Shown in pieces: positions 1 through 5,398 of a stretch of DNA of 6,820 nucleotides. Within the stretch, counting starts at the first letter, position 1, and the number at the start of each line of letters is the position of its first letter. Origin of the DNA: DASQFI01 sp050264575. GTDB lineage: Bacteria; Acidobacteriota; Vicinamibacteria; Vicinamibacterales; SCN-69-37. The stretch lies in the NCBI GenBank assembly GCA_050264575.1, contig JBLNGH010000157.1, forward strand, positions 1 to 6,820, written 5' to 3'. A model generated the notes under the pieces. That model searched no databases, had not been told where the DNA came from, and worked only from the letters and a program-made list of their open reading frames with translations. Both the position numbers and the translations under genes were made by a program.

Positions 1-23
1 ACGTTATTTAATGCCTACATTCA

Positions 24-2837
24 ATGCTCGGCCAGACGGTCTCGCACTACCGGATCCTCGAACAGCTGGGCGGAGGCGGCATGGGCGTCGTGTACCGCGC
101 CGAGGATGTCCGGCTCGGCCGCCACGTCGCCGTCAAGTTCCTGCCGCCCGAGTTGTCGCGGGATACGGCAGCGGCGCAGCGTTTTCAGCGCGAGGCGCGG
201 GCGGCGTCCGCGCTGAACCACCCGAACATCTGCACGGTCCACGACATCGGCGAACACGAGGGACAGCAGTTCATCGTGATGGAGCTGCTCGAAGGTCAGA
301 CCCTCAAACATCTCGTGGAAGGGCACCCGCTCGAGCTCGATCGCGTCGCCGAGCTCGGCATCGAGATCGCCGACGCGCTCGATGCGGCGCACGCGCAGGG
401 GATCATCCATCGCGATATCAAACCCGCGAACATCTTCGTCACGACACGAGGCCATGCGAAGGTGCTCGACTTCGGCCTCGCCAAGCTCCAGGACACGCGA
501 TCCCAAGACGAGATCGCGACGGAGTTGACGAAGACGGCGGGCGGTCTGCTCTCGCAGCCGGGTCGCGTGATGGGAACCGCGGCGTACATGTCGCCCGAGC
601 AGGCACGCGGCGAGGCCGTGGACGCGCGGACGGATCTCTTCGCGTTCGGCCTGGTGCTGTACGAAATGGTCACCGGGCAGCCGGCGTTTCTGCGGCCGTC
701 GTCGATCGCGACGCTCGACGCGGTGCTGCACCAGGCGCCAGCCGCGCCCGTGCGGCTGAATCCGGCCGTGACGCCGGATCTCGAGCGCATCATCGAGCGC
801 GCGCTCGAAAAGGATCGCGAGCTTCGCTATCAGACCGCCGGCGAGATGCGCGCGGAGCTGCGGCTGCTGCGACGTGCCTCGGAAACCTCCGCCTCCGCTC
901 TTCGAGCTTCGGCGGGACGGAACCCTGACGCGGCCGTGCCTTCGGCGCGTCGCGGGAGGTCTCGGGTGCTTACAGCGATTGCGGTCGGAGCCATCGCAAT
1001 CGCTATCGCGGGATGGTGGTTCGCTCCGCGGACGCCGGCCCTCACGCAGGAAGACGAGCTCGTCGTCGCCGACGTGGACAACCGGACCGGCGAGCCGGTG
1101 TTCGACGATGCGCTGAGGCAGGCGTTGATCGTGGCGCTGCGGCAATCGCCGTACCTCAACGTCGTCCCCGACGATCGGATGCAGGAGACGCTGCGGCTGA
1201 TGCAGCGATCGCCGACGGAGCGGTTGACCGAAACAGTTGCGCGCGAAGCCTGTCAGCGGCAGAACGTCAAAGCGATGCTGGCCGGATCGATCGCGCCTCT
1301 CGGCACGGCTTACGTCATCACCGTGAATGCGACCGAGTGCGCGACTGGTAAGGGGCTCGCAACCGCGCAGGTGCAGGCGGCACGTCGCGAGGACGTCCTG
1401 GCCGAGCTGGGACGCGGAGCAAAATCCGTGCGCGAAAAGCTCGGCGAGTCGCTGGCCACGATCGCACGGTACGACGCGCCTCTCGAGCGGGCGACCACCT
1501 CGTCGATCGACGCCGTGAAGGCGTTCACGACCGGCGTCCGGCTCAACGGGTCCGGCCAGTGGCAGCAGGCCGTTCTGCATCTCGAGCGTGCCATTTCGCT
1601 CGATCCTGAGTTCGCGCTGGCCTACGCGCAGATGTCCACGACCTATTTCAACCTGCGGGACAACACGCGCGCGAGGCAGTTTGCCGCCCGGGCGTATGAG
1701 CTTCGCGAGCGAGTGAGCGAGCGCGAGCGTTTCTACATCGAAGCCAGGTACCACGACGCTGTCGCCGGAGATCTCGATCAAGCGCTGAAGGCCTACCAGC
1801 TCTGGTCGCAGACCTATCCGCGCGATTTCGTCGCCTGGAACAATATGGGCGCCACTCACTCGCAACTCGGCGACTTCGAACGGGCGCTGGAAGCCTATCG
1901 GCAGGCCAAACGCCTCTACCCGGGCATTGGCCTGGCGTACGGCAACTTCGCCGGCGTGCTCCTGGCGCTCAATCGCCGCGCCGAGGCGAAGGCCGCCGCC
2001 GACGAGACCATGGCGAAGTTTCCTGCCAATGCCCTCTCGCATCTGGTGCGCATGAACGTTGCCTGTTACGAGCGGGACACCGCGAAGCAGACCGAGATGC
2101 TGGCGGCCGCTCGCAGCCAGCGGATGGTGGAAATCGTGGAGGCCGCCCTCAACTGCGCGATTCGCGAAGGCCGATTCAACGACGCGCGCGACTTTCAGCA
2201 CGAGGCCGCACAGCTGTACGGCGAAAGCCGGCCTGAACCGCCCGGGCGGAATCTAATCGAGGTGGGGTTTGCCGAGTGGCGCCTGGGCCGCCCCGAACGT
2301 GCGCGGCGGCTGGCCGCCGAGGCCGAGCGTCTTCTGCCGTCCACCGCAGCGGCGTTCCGCCTGCCCGCGCTCTACGCCGAGATTGGCGAAGGCGCGCACG
2401 CGCGAGCGCTTCTCGATCGAATGGTCGTCGATCAGCCGCATTCAACGTATCTGATGTTGGCGCGCGCCTTCGTCGACGCGACGATCAGCGTGGCCAGGAA
2501 GGATGCGCAGGCGGCACTCGATCAACTCCGGCCGGCGGAGCGCTTCGAGAGTCGCTGGGGCGACGTCACGCTGGCGCGCGCAAGAGCGCACCTGCTCGCG
2601 GGTAATCCTGCCGCCGCGGTGGCCGACTTCAAACGTGTCGTCGACAATCCGCCCGTGGGACCAGCTCCGACGGTTTACACGACTGCGCTCATTGGCCTCG
2701 CGCGCGCGCGCGTTGCAGCAGGGGACGCCGCAGGGGCGAAAGCGGCGTACGACCAGTTTCTCGATCTCTGGTCGAAGGCAGATGCGGATCTGCCGCTGCT
2801 CGCGGAGGCGCGACGCGAGCGGGCGGGGTTGAAGTGA
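24..2837 (+). CDS. Membrane-anchored Ser/Thr protein kinase with C-terminal TPR repeats
   Basis: This 937-residue Hanks-type kinase should phosphorylate Ser/Thr on unknown partners. Residues about 9-281 form the kinase domain. Visible are the glycine loop GGGGMGVVY (16-24), the VAVK lysine K38, the probable helix-C glutamate E57, HRD (129-131) with K133 and N136, DFG (149-151), SPE (190-192) and D204. All catalytic residues are present, so it should be active. One TM segment (about 315-333) follows a basic stretch, placing the kinase inside and the rest outside the membrane. Residues about 344-480 resemble the TolB/FlgO-like region found between TM and TPRs in many such kinases. TPR-like helix pairs fill about 498-920, clearest at 498-531 and 604-668. 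The start was chosen because SHYRILEQLGGGGMG begins a few residues later, as usual in the family; no clear Shine-Dalgarno lies in the 23 bases before it. It converges with the minus-strand SnoaL-like gene. The kinase call is firm; ligand and targets are unknown. Confidence 0.95.
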   Translation: MLGQTVSHYRILEQLGGGGMGVVYRAEDVRLGRHVAVKFLPPELSRDTAAAQRFQREARAASALNHPNICTVHDIGEHEGQQFIVMELLEGQTLKHLVEGHPLELDRVAELGIEIADALDAAHAQGIIHRDIKPANIFVTTRGHAKVLDFGLAKLQDTRSQDEIATELTKTAGGLLSQPGRVMGTAAYMSPEQARGEAVDARTDLFAFGLVLYEMVTGQPAFLRPSSIATLDAVLHQAPAAPVRLNPAVTPDLERIIERALEKDRELRYQTAGEMRAELRLLRRASETSASALRASAGRNPDAAVPSARRGRSRVLTAIAVGAIAIAIAGWWFAPRTPALTQEDELVVADVDNRTGEPVFDDALRQALIVALRQSPYLNVVPDDRMQETLRLMQRSPTERLTETVAREACQRQNVKAMLAGSIAPLGTAYVITVNATECATGKGLATAQVQAARREDVLAELGRGAKSVREKLGESLATIARYDAPLERATTSSIDAVKAFTTGVRLNGSGQWQQAVLHLERAISLDPEFALAYAQMSTTYFNLRDNTRARQFAARAYELRERVSERERFYIEARYHDAVAGDLDQALKAYQLWSQTYPRDFVAWNNMGATHSQLGDFERALEAYRQAKRLYPGIGLAYGNFAGVLLALNRRAEAKAAADETMAKFPANALSHLVRMNVACYERDTAKQTEMLAAARSQRMVEIVEAALNCAIREGRFNDARDFQHEAAQLYGESRPEPPGRNLIEVGFAEWRLGRPERARRLAAEAERLLPSTAAAFRLPALYAEIGEGAHARALLDRMVVDQPHSTYLMLARAFVDATISVARKDAQAALDQLRPAERFESRWGDVTLARARAHLLAGNPAAAVADFKRVVDNPPVGPAPTVYTTALIGLARARVAAGDAAGAKAAYDQFLDLWSKADADLPLLAEARRERAGLK

Positions 2838-2853
2838 TGAGGCCGCTGTACCT

Positions 2854-2908
2854 TAGAACTCAGAACTTAGAACTTAGAACTCAGAACTTAAGATTAGAAC
2901 TCAGAACT
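2854..2908 (+). repeat. Tandem 7-bp repeat array, (T/C)AGAACT
   Basis: Seven perfect copies of YAGAACT lie here: 2854, 2861, 2868, 2875, 2882, 2895 and 2902. One degenerate 6-bp unit (TAAGAT, 2889-2894) interrupts them. T- and C-starting units are mixed (T,C,T,T,C,-,T,C). The array starts 16 bases after the stop codon of the TPR kinase and fills much of the convergent gap. It is A+T-richer than its surroundings. A related array in the opposite orientation lies at 4369-4403. The function is unknown. Confidence 0.9.
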
Positions 2909-2917
2909 CGGAGTTCT
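2903..2917. repeat. Perfect 7-bp-arm palindrome ending the heptamer array
   Basis: AGAACTC-G-GAGTTCT is a perfect inverted repeat with one central base. It is made from the last heptamer unit and its reverse complement. As RNA it could form a 6-bp stem with a 3-base loop. It sits between two convergent stop codons (2837 and 2938), where a bidirectional terminator would be expected. No U-run follows on either strand, so an intrinsic terminator is only a weak possibility. Confidence 0.45.
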
Positions 2918-2937
2918 CGATCGAAGCCTGCGGGACC

Positions 2938-3288
2938 TTATTTGATCACCACGAGGTAGCTGACCAAGCGTCGGATCCTGGCGTCACGCATCTCGAAAGC
3001 ATCACAGAAGACCACGTTCACCACCGTCCCGTCGGTTCTCTGCGCCCGCACCCATCCCTCCGCCACGACGATGTCGTTCTCCTCGGTCAGCCGCGTCACG
3101 GTGATCTCCGGCCGGCCGGTGAAGCCCTCGTCGACGATGTGCCTGTCGAAGGCCTCTTTGCCGCGGATGTGAAAGATGCCCGGAATCTCCCACTCCACGT
3201 CGTCGGTCAGGCACGAGAGAATTCGCGGACGGTCAGTGTTTCTGAATCCGTCCATGTACGTCTCGACGGTCTGCTTGTTGGCGCTCAT
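2938..3288 (-). CDS. SnoaL-like / NTF2-superfamily small protein
   Basis: A 116-residue protein with the pattern of the SnoaL-like (NTF2-fold) family. An N-terminal helix (KQTVETYMDGFRNTD) is followed by the characteristic LTDDVEWEIPG (27-37), then FHIRGKEAF and alternating beta strands (ITVTRLTEENDIVVAEGWVRAQ, about 62-83; VVNVVFCDAFEMRDARIRRLVSY, about 89-111). These cone-shaped domains serve as isomerases, cyclases, dehydratases or ligand-binding modules, and the sequence does not settle which. Length is normal for the family. There is no signal peptide, so it is probably cytoplasmic. The reading frame extends upstream to an ATG at 3327, but the chosen start (MSANKQ) matches where family members normally begin; neither start has a convincing Shine-Dalgarno. 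The next gene upstream on the same strand ends 87 bases before this start, so co-transcription is possible. The gene ends in TAA, facing the TPR kinase. Confidence 0.85.
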   Translation of the reverse strand: MSANKQTVETYMDGFRNTDRPRILSCLTDDVEWEIPGIFHIRGKEAFDRHIVDEGFTGRPEITVTRLTEENDIVVAEGWVRAQRTDGTVVNVVFCDAFEMRDARIRRLVSYLVVIK

Positions 3289-3302
3289 CGGCGGGATCTT
3301 AC

Positions 3303-3316
3303 GTCCGAAGTCCGAA
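3303..3316. repeat. Two tandem 7-bp units (GTCCGAA)
   Basis: GTCCGAA occurs twice in direct succession, just upstream of the chosen SnoaL-like start. On the minus strand it reads TTCGGAC twice. The 7-bp period and GAA/TTC core recall the other heptamer repeats in the window, but two copies could be chance. If the longer SnoaL-like ORF (start 3327) were used, the repeat would be coding. Confidence 0.4.
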
Positions 3317-3375
3317 CGGCGACCCATCTCGGTGACCGGTAGAGCGCGAAGACAGTTCTTTAAGACCCGTTACGA

Positions 3376-4317
3376 CTAAGACATGAGTCGGACGGCATGC
3401 GCGCGTCCGCTCGATTGCGCCGCGTCGGTGGAAAAACGCCCGCGCAGCGATCCATCGTCCGCCCGCTGCAGGTTCAACGTGCCGGAGCTGGTTCGGCGTG
3501 TCCCGCGTTCCGTGAACGCCAGGATCAGCTGTCCATTCTTGATCGTGCCGTCAACCGTGATCGGCGTGCGAGCGCGCGAGGCGAGGTGCCGGCCGTTCTC
3601 GGTCCACTTGAGTCCGCGCCCCCGGATGCGGTGGCCTGTCTGATCGAGTTGCAGCCGGAAACCGAGCGTCAGGTCGTTGAACATCTCGTTGCTCGAGCGT
3701 TCGACATGGCTCGTTAGCATCCACGTGCCGTCGAGTTCGCCCCCTTCTCGAGGATGTGAAGGAGGGGACGCTTTGGCGGGCGGCGTGACGTCGACGGTGA
3801 TCGAGGTCGGCAACGGCGGCGCGTTGGACGCCATGTCGGGAGTTCGCGCTCGCGGCGTCACGAGGAATCGCACTCCTGTGGCGAGCGTGACAACCGTCAT
3901 CACGGCCAACGCGCCGTAGGTCAGCGACGCCGGTCTCATCCAGGCGGCCCAAAGAGCCAGCCTTGGCACCCGCTCGCAGGGCGCGGGCGCCGGCATCTGT
4001 CTCGAGAAGGCAGCGGCAGGATCGACCGCGTCGCCTCCAGTCGTGCCCTCGAGTGACTGTTCGGAGGCGAACTCGTCCAGCGCTGAGCGGTTCAGCTGGG
4101 CCATGTAGCGTTCGCTGGTGAGGTCGGCATCGAGACCCACTTCGGCGGCGAGCGCACCGACGCGGCTCCGGAGGGACAATATGTCCGGCAGGCGGTCCAC
4201 GTCGACTTCTTCAATGGCCGCGATCGACTGGACACTCAGCCCGGTACGGATGCCTAGTTCTTTGCGCGAGAGATGTTTTCCTTTTCGCGCGCAGGCGAGC
4301 TCCAGATTGACATCCAT
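3376..4317 (-). CDS. RodZ-like HTH / single-TM protein with C-terminal beta-rich domain
   Basis: A 313-residue protein with three parts. Residues about 4-63 look like a RodZ/XRE-type helix-turn-helix (ELACARKGKHLSRKELG, then GLSVQSIAAIEEVDVDRLPD and VGALAAEVGLD). A variable linker follows, then one TM helix at about 129-149 (SLTYGALAVMTVVTLATGV) preceded by a basic residue. After a Pro/Ser-rich spacer (about 155-193) comes a C-terminal domain (about 194-313) beginning LDGTWMLTSHVE, rich in predicted beta strands (LGFRLQLDQTGHRIRGRG, TPITVDGTIKNGQLILAFTERG). By RodZ topology the HTH faces the cytoplasm and the C-terminal domain lies outside. RodZ links MreB to the wall, but the C-terminal domain here is not one I can assign to it. 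It could instead be a membrane-bound regulator. The ATG at 4317 starts directly before the HTH; no strong Shine-Dalgarno is seen. The stop is TAG. It is likely read before the SnoaL-like gene. Confidence 0.8.
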   Translation of the reverse strand: MDVNLELACARKGKHLSRKELGIRTGLSVQSIAAIEEVDVDRLPDILSLRSRVGALAAEVGLDADLTSERYMAQLNRSALDEFASEQSLEGTTGGDAVDPAAAFSRQMPAPAPCERVPRLALWAAWMRPASLTYGALAVMTVVTLATGVRFLVTPRARTPDMASNAPPLPTSITVDVTPPAKASPPSHPREGGELDGTWMLTSHVERSSNEMFNDLTLGFRLQLDQTGHRIRGRGLKWTENGRHLASRARTPITVDGTIKNGQLILAFTERGTRRTSSGTLNLQRADDGSLRGRFSTDAAQSSGRAHAVRLMS

Positions 4318-4335
4318 TGATTCGAGTCTAACAAA

Positions 4336-4354
4336 TGGAAGCGGATAGCTTCCA
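4336..4354 (-). terminator. Hairpin between lipoprotein gene and HTH/TM gene: weak terminator or operator
   Basis: TGGAAGC-GGATA-GCTTCCA is a perfect 7-bp inverted repeat with a 5-base loop. On the minus strand it lies about 50 bases after the lipoprotein stop codon and is followed by TTTGTTAG, a poor U-run, so it may end the LysM-lipoprotein transcript. It also lies 18 bases before the start codon of the HTH/TM gene. It could therefore be an operator or a translation-affecting hairpin for that gene. The sequence alone does not separate these roles. Confidence 0.4.
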
Positions 4355-4368
4355 CGTGTCGGGCCCGA

Positions 4369-4403
4369 AGTTCTAAGTTCTGAGTTCTGAGTTCTAAGTT
4401 TCT
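4369..4403 (-). repeat. Second heptamer array, inverted relative to the first
   Basis: Four perfect AGTTCTR units (4369, 4376, 4383, 4390) are followed by one degenerate unit AGTTTCT (4397-4403). On the minus strand they read (T/C)AGAACT, the same unit as at 2854-2908. The array begins directly after the TAG stop of the lipoprotein gene in that gene's sense, as the first array follows the kinase stop. A 21-base segment is identical between the arrays in inverted orientation (2855-2875 and 4368-4388). Confidence 0.9.
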
Positions 4404-5003
4404 CTAACTTCCCGCCGCTTCCGCGCCGCCGGGCACTTGCATGTTGAGCGACTGCATCATGTTCACGATGCTGGCTCTCACGGCCGTCCCCTTCGAGACG
4501 GCCGTGGCCACGTCGCCTGCCGATGCGGCCGCAGTCGCTTCAGACCATGTAGTCGCGGCCGAGGCGAGGCCGGCCTTCGCCGCGTCGACCGTCTGCTTGG
4601 TGATCCCGGCCGGAAGTTTCTTGCTCTGGCTCAGGATGTCGACGCGGCTCTTCAACGCGTCGACCATCTTGGGCACGCCGGCCGACATGGTCGTCCACGT
4701 CGTGGTCAGCTCGGTTTTCTTGGCGGCGATCGCGCTGCCGAGCGCGCTGATCTGCGTGTTGATCGACTGTGTCTGCTTCAGCACGCCTTCGTAGTCGTTC
4801 TTGGCGAGCGCGGCCTGCGCCGACGCCAGTGAATCCTGAATCGCGCGCGCCTGATCGGGCACGTACTTCTGCGCATCGGCACTGACTCTGTTGTAGGCGT
4901 CCTGGGCCGACTTGAGCGCGGCCTCCGCCGCCGGCTTCTGATTCGAGCACGCCGCGAGCGCGACGACGAGCGCAAGAACACTGATGAATGACAGCTTTCG
5001 CAT
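4404..5003 (-). CDS. Alanine-rich helical lipoprotein of unknown function
   Basis: A 199-residue predicted lipoprotein. The N-terminus has basic residues (MRK), a hydrophobic core (LSFISVLALVVALAA) and the lipobox LAAC, so the mature protein should begin at lipid-modified Cys19 and stay membrane-bound outside the cytoplasm. The next residues, SNQ, are not the inner-membrane Asp signal. The remainder (about 25-188) is rich in Ala, Lys, Gln and Ser and appears all-helical (AALKSAQDAYNRVSADA; ARAIQDSLASAQAALAKND; AAKAGLASAATTWSEATAA), like a helical bundle or TPR-like/coiled-coil protein. I recognise no named family. The reading frame extends to an ATG at 5045, but the start at 5003 has a perfectly placed GAGGTG and a proper signal peptide, which decides it. 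The LysM gene lies 49 bases upstream on the same strand, so the two are probably co-transcribed and may both act at the cell envelope. The stop is TAG. Confidence 0.85.
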   Translation of the reverse strand: MRKLSFISVLALVVALAACSNQKPAAEAALKSAQDAYNRVSADAQKYVPDQARAIQDSLASAQAALAKNDYEGVLKQTQSINTQISALGSAIAAKKTELTTTWTTMSAGVPKMVDALKSRVDILSQSKKLPAGITKQTVDAAKAGLASAATTWSEATAAASAGDVATAVSKGTAVRASIVNMMQSLNMQVPGGAEAAGS

Positions 5004-5008
5004 GATGT

Positions 5009-5014
5009 CACCTC
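5009..5014 (-). promoter_or_regulatory. Shine-Dalgarno of the lipoprotein gene
   Basis: On the minus strand GAGGTG stands 5 bases before the ATG at 5003. It fixes that ATG as the start rather than the upstream in-frame ATG at 5045, and agrees with the signal peptide. Confidence 0.8.
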
Positions 5015-5052
5015 GGGCCCGGCCGCCCAACGACCGGGCGAACACGGATGCC

Positions 5053-5262
5053 TCAGGGAATTCGCAGCTTCTGCCCGACCTGAATCAGATCGGGATTCTT
5101 CAGTTGATCCTTGTTGGCTTCGAAGATCTTCGAGTAGAGCGACGGGTCGCCGTAGACCTCTTTGACGATTTTGGACAACGTGTCGCCCTTCTTGACCTCG
5201 TACCACTGCGTGGCGTCGTAGGGGTCGGCGGAACCGGCGTCGGGTTTGGGGTTGTCAGCCAT
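5053..5262 (-). CDS. Small LysM-domain protein
   Basis: A 69-residue protein that is almost entirely one LysM domain (about 20-68). It contains YEVKKGDTLSKIVKEVYGD, then YSKIFEANKDQLKNPDLI and VGQKLRIP. LysM domains bind N-acetylglucosamine-containing glycans such as peptidoglycan. The pattern is closest to the LysM half of E. coli Kbp (YgaU), a cytoplasmic BON-LysM protein reported to bind potassium, but no BON domain is present here. The first 19 residues (MADNPKPDAGSADPYDATQ) are polar with no signal peptide, so export is not evident and a cytoplasmic role is possible. The frame runs on to an ATG at 5412, but that extension is read from the repeat-bearing intergenic region. The start at 5262 has GAGGA 5 bases upstream. 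It is the first gene of a probable two-gene operon with the lipoprotein gene and diverges from the second kinase. The stop is TGA. Confidence 0.9.
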   Translation of the reverse strand: MADNPKPDAGSADPYDATQWYEVKKGDTLSKIVKEVYGDPSLYSKIFEANKDQLKNPDLIQVGQKLRIP

Positions 5263-5267
5263 CTCAA

Positions 5268-5272
5268 TCCTC
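5268..5272 (-). promoter_or_regulatory. Shine-Dalgarno of the LysM gene
   Basis: On the minus strand GAGGA stands 5 bases before the ATG at 5262. It supports the short 69-residue protein over the extended reading frame that begins at 5412. Confidence 0.7.
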
Positions 5273-5314
5273 GTTGCTGGGGGGCGATTAAATGTTCCTG
5301 CATGAGGCAACAAC

Positions 5315-5349
5315 GAACTTCTAAGTTCGAACTTCGACGTTGGAGTTCG
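5315..5349. repeat. Palindromic GAACTT/AAGTTC repeat cluster in the divergent region
   Basis: Related short units alternate in orientation here. GAACTT-CT-AAGTTC (5315-5328) is an inverted repeat, AAGTTCGAACTT (5323-5334) is a perfect 12-bp palindrome, and GGAGTTC follows at 5342-5348. The core GAACT/AGTTC matches the heptamer arrays at 2854 and 4369, but here it is palindromic rather than in tandem. It lies between the divergently transcribed LysM gene and second kinase. It could be a degenerate member of the same repeat family or a protein-binding site. Confidence 0.65.
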
Positions 5350-5359
5350 GCGCATGCCG

Positions 5360-5378
5360 GCCCGGCCGGGCGTATGAT
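5360..5378 (+). promoter_or_regulatory. Candidate -10 box with adjacent GC palindrome upstream of second kinase
   Basis: TATGAT at 5373-5378 matches five of six bases of the sigma-70 -10 consensus. It lies 20 bases before the kinase start codon, which would give a very short leader. No good -35 box is found at normal spacing. GCCCGGCCGGGC (5360-5371), a perfect 12-bp palindrome, lies directly upstream and could be a regulator site. Both are weak predictions in G+C-rich DNA. Confidence 0.22.
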
Positions 5379-5398
5379 CCGCTCGTCTCCTGGCGGCC

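Noticed and set aside
874..1594. Several shorter open frames on both strands inside the TPR kinase
   Set aside because: They overlap the kinase frame, lack ribosome binding sites and give Arg/Ser-rich translations without domains.
21..2201. A 726-codon open frame on the minus strand opposite the TPR kinase
   Set aside because: It lies entirely antisense to a convincing kinase gene. Its translation is Arg/His/Leu-rich with no recognisable domain, as expected when a G+C-rich gene is read backwards with few stop codons.
2854..2908. Heptamer array as a CRISPR array
   Set aside because: Units are 7 bp and contiguous with no spacers, and no cas gene is present.
2854..4403. Inverted heptamer arrays as the terminal repeats of an insertion sequence
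   Set aside because: The two enclosed genes are a SnoaL-like protein and an HTH/TM protein, not a transposase. No target-site duplication could be made out.
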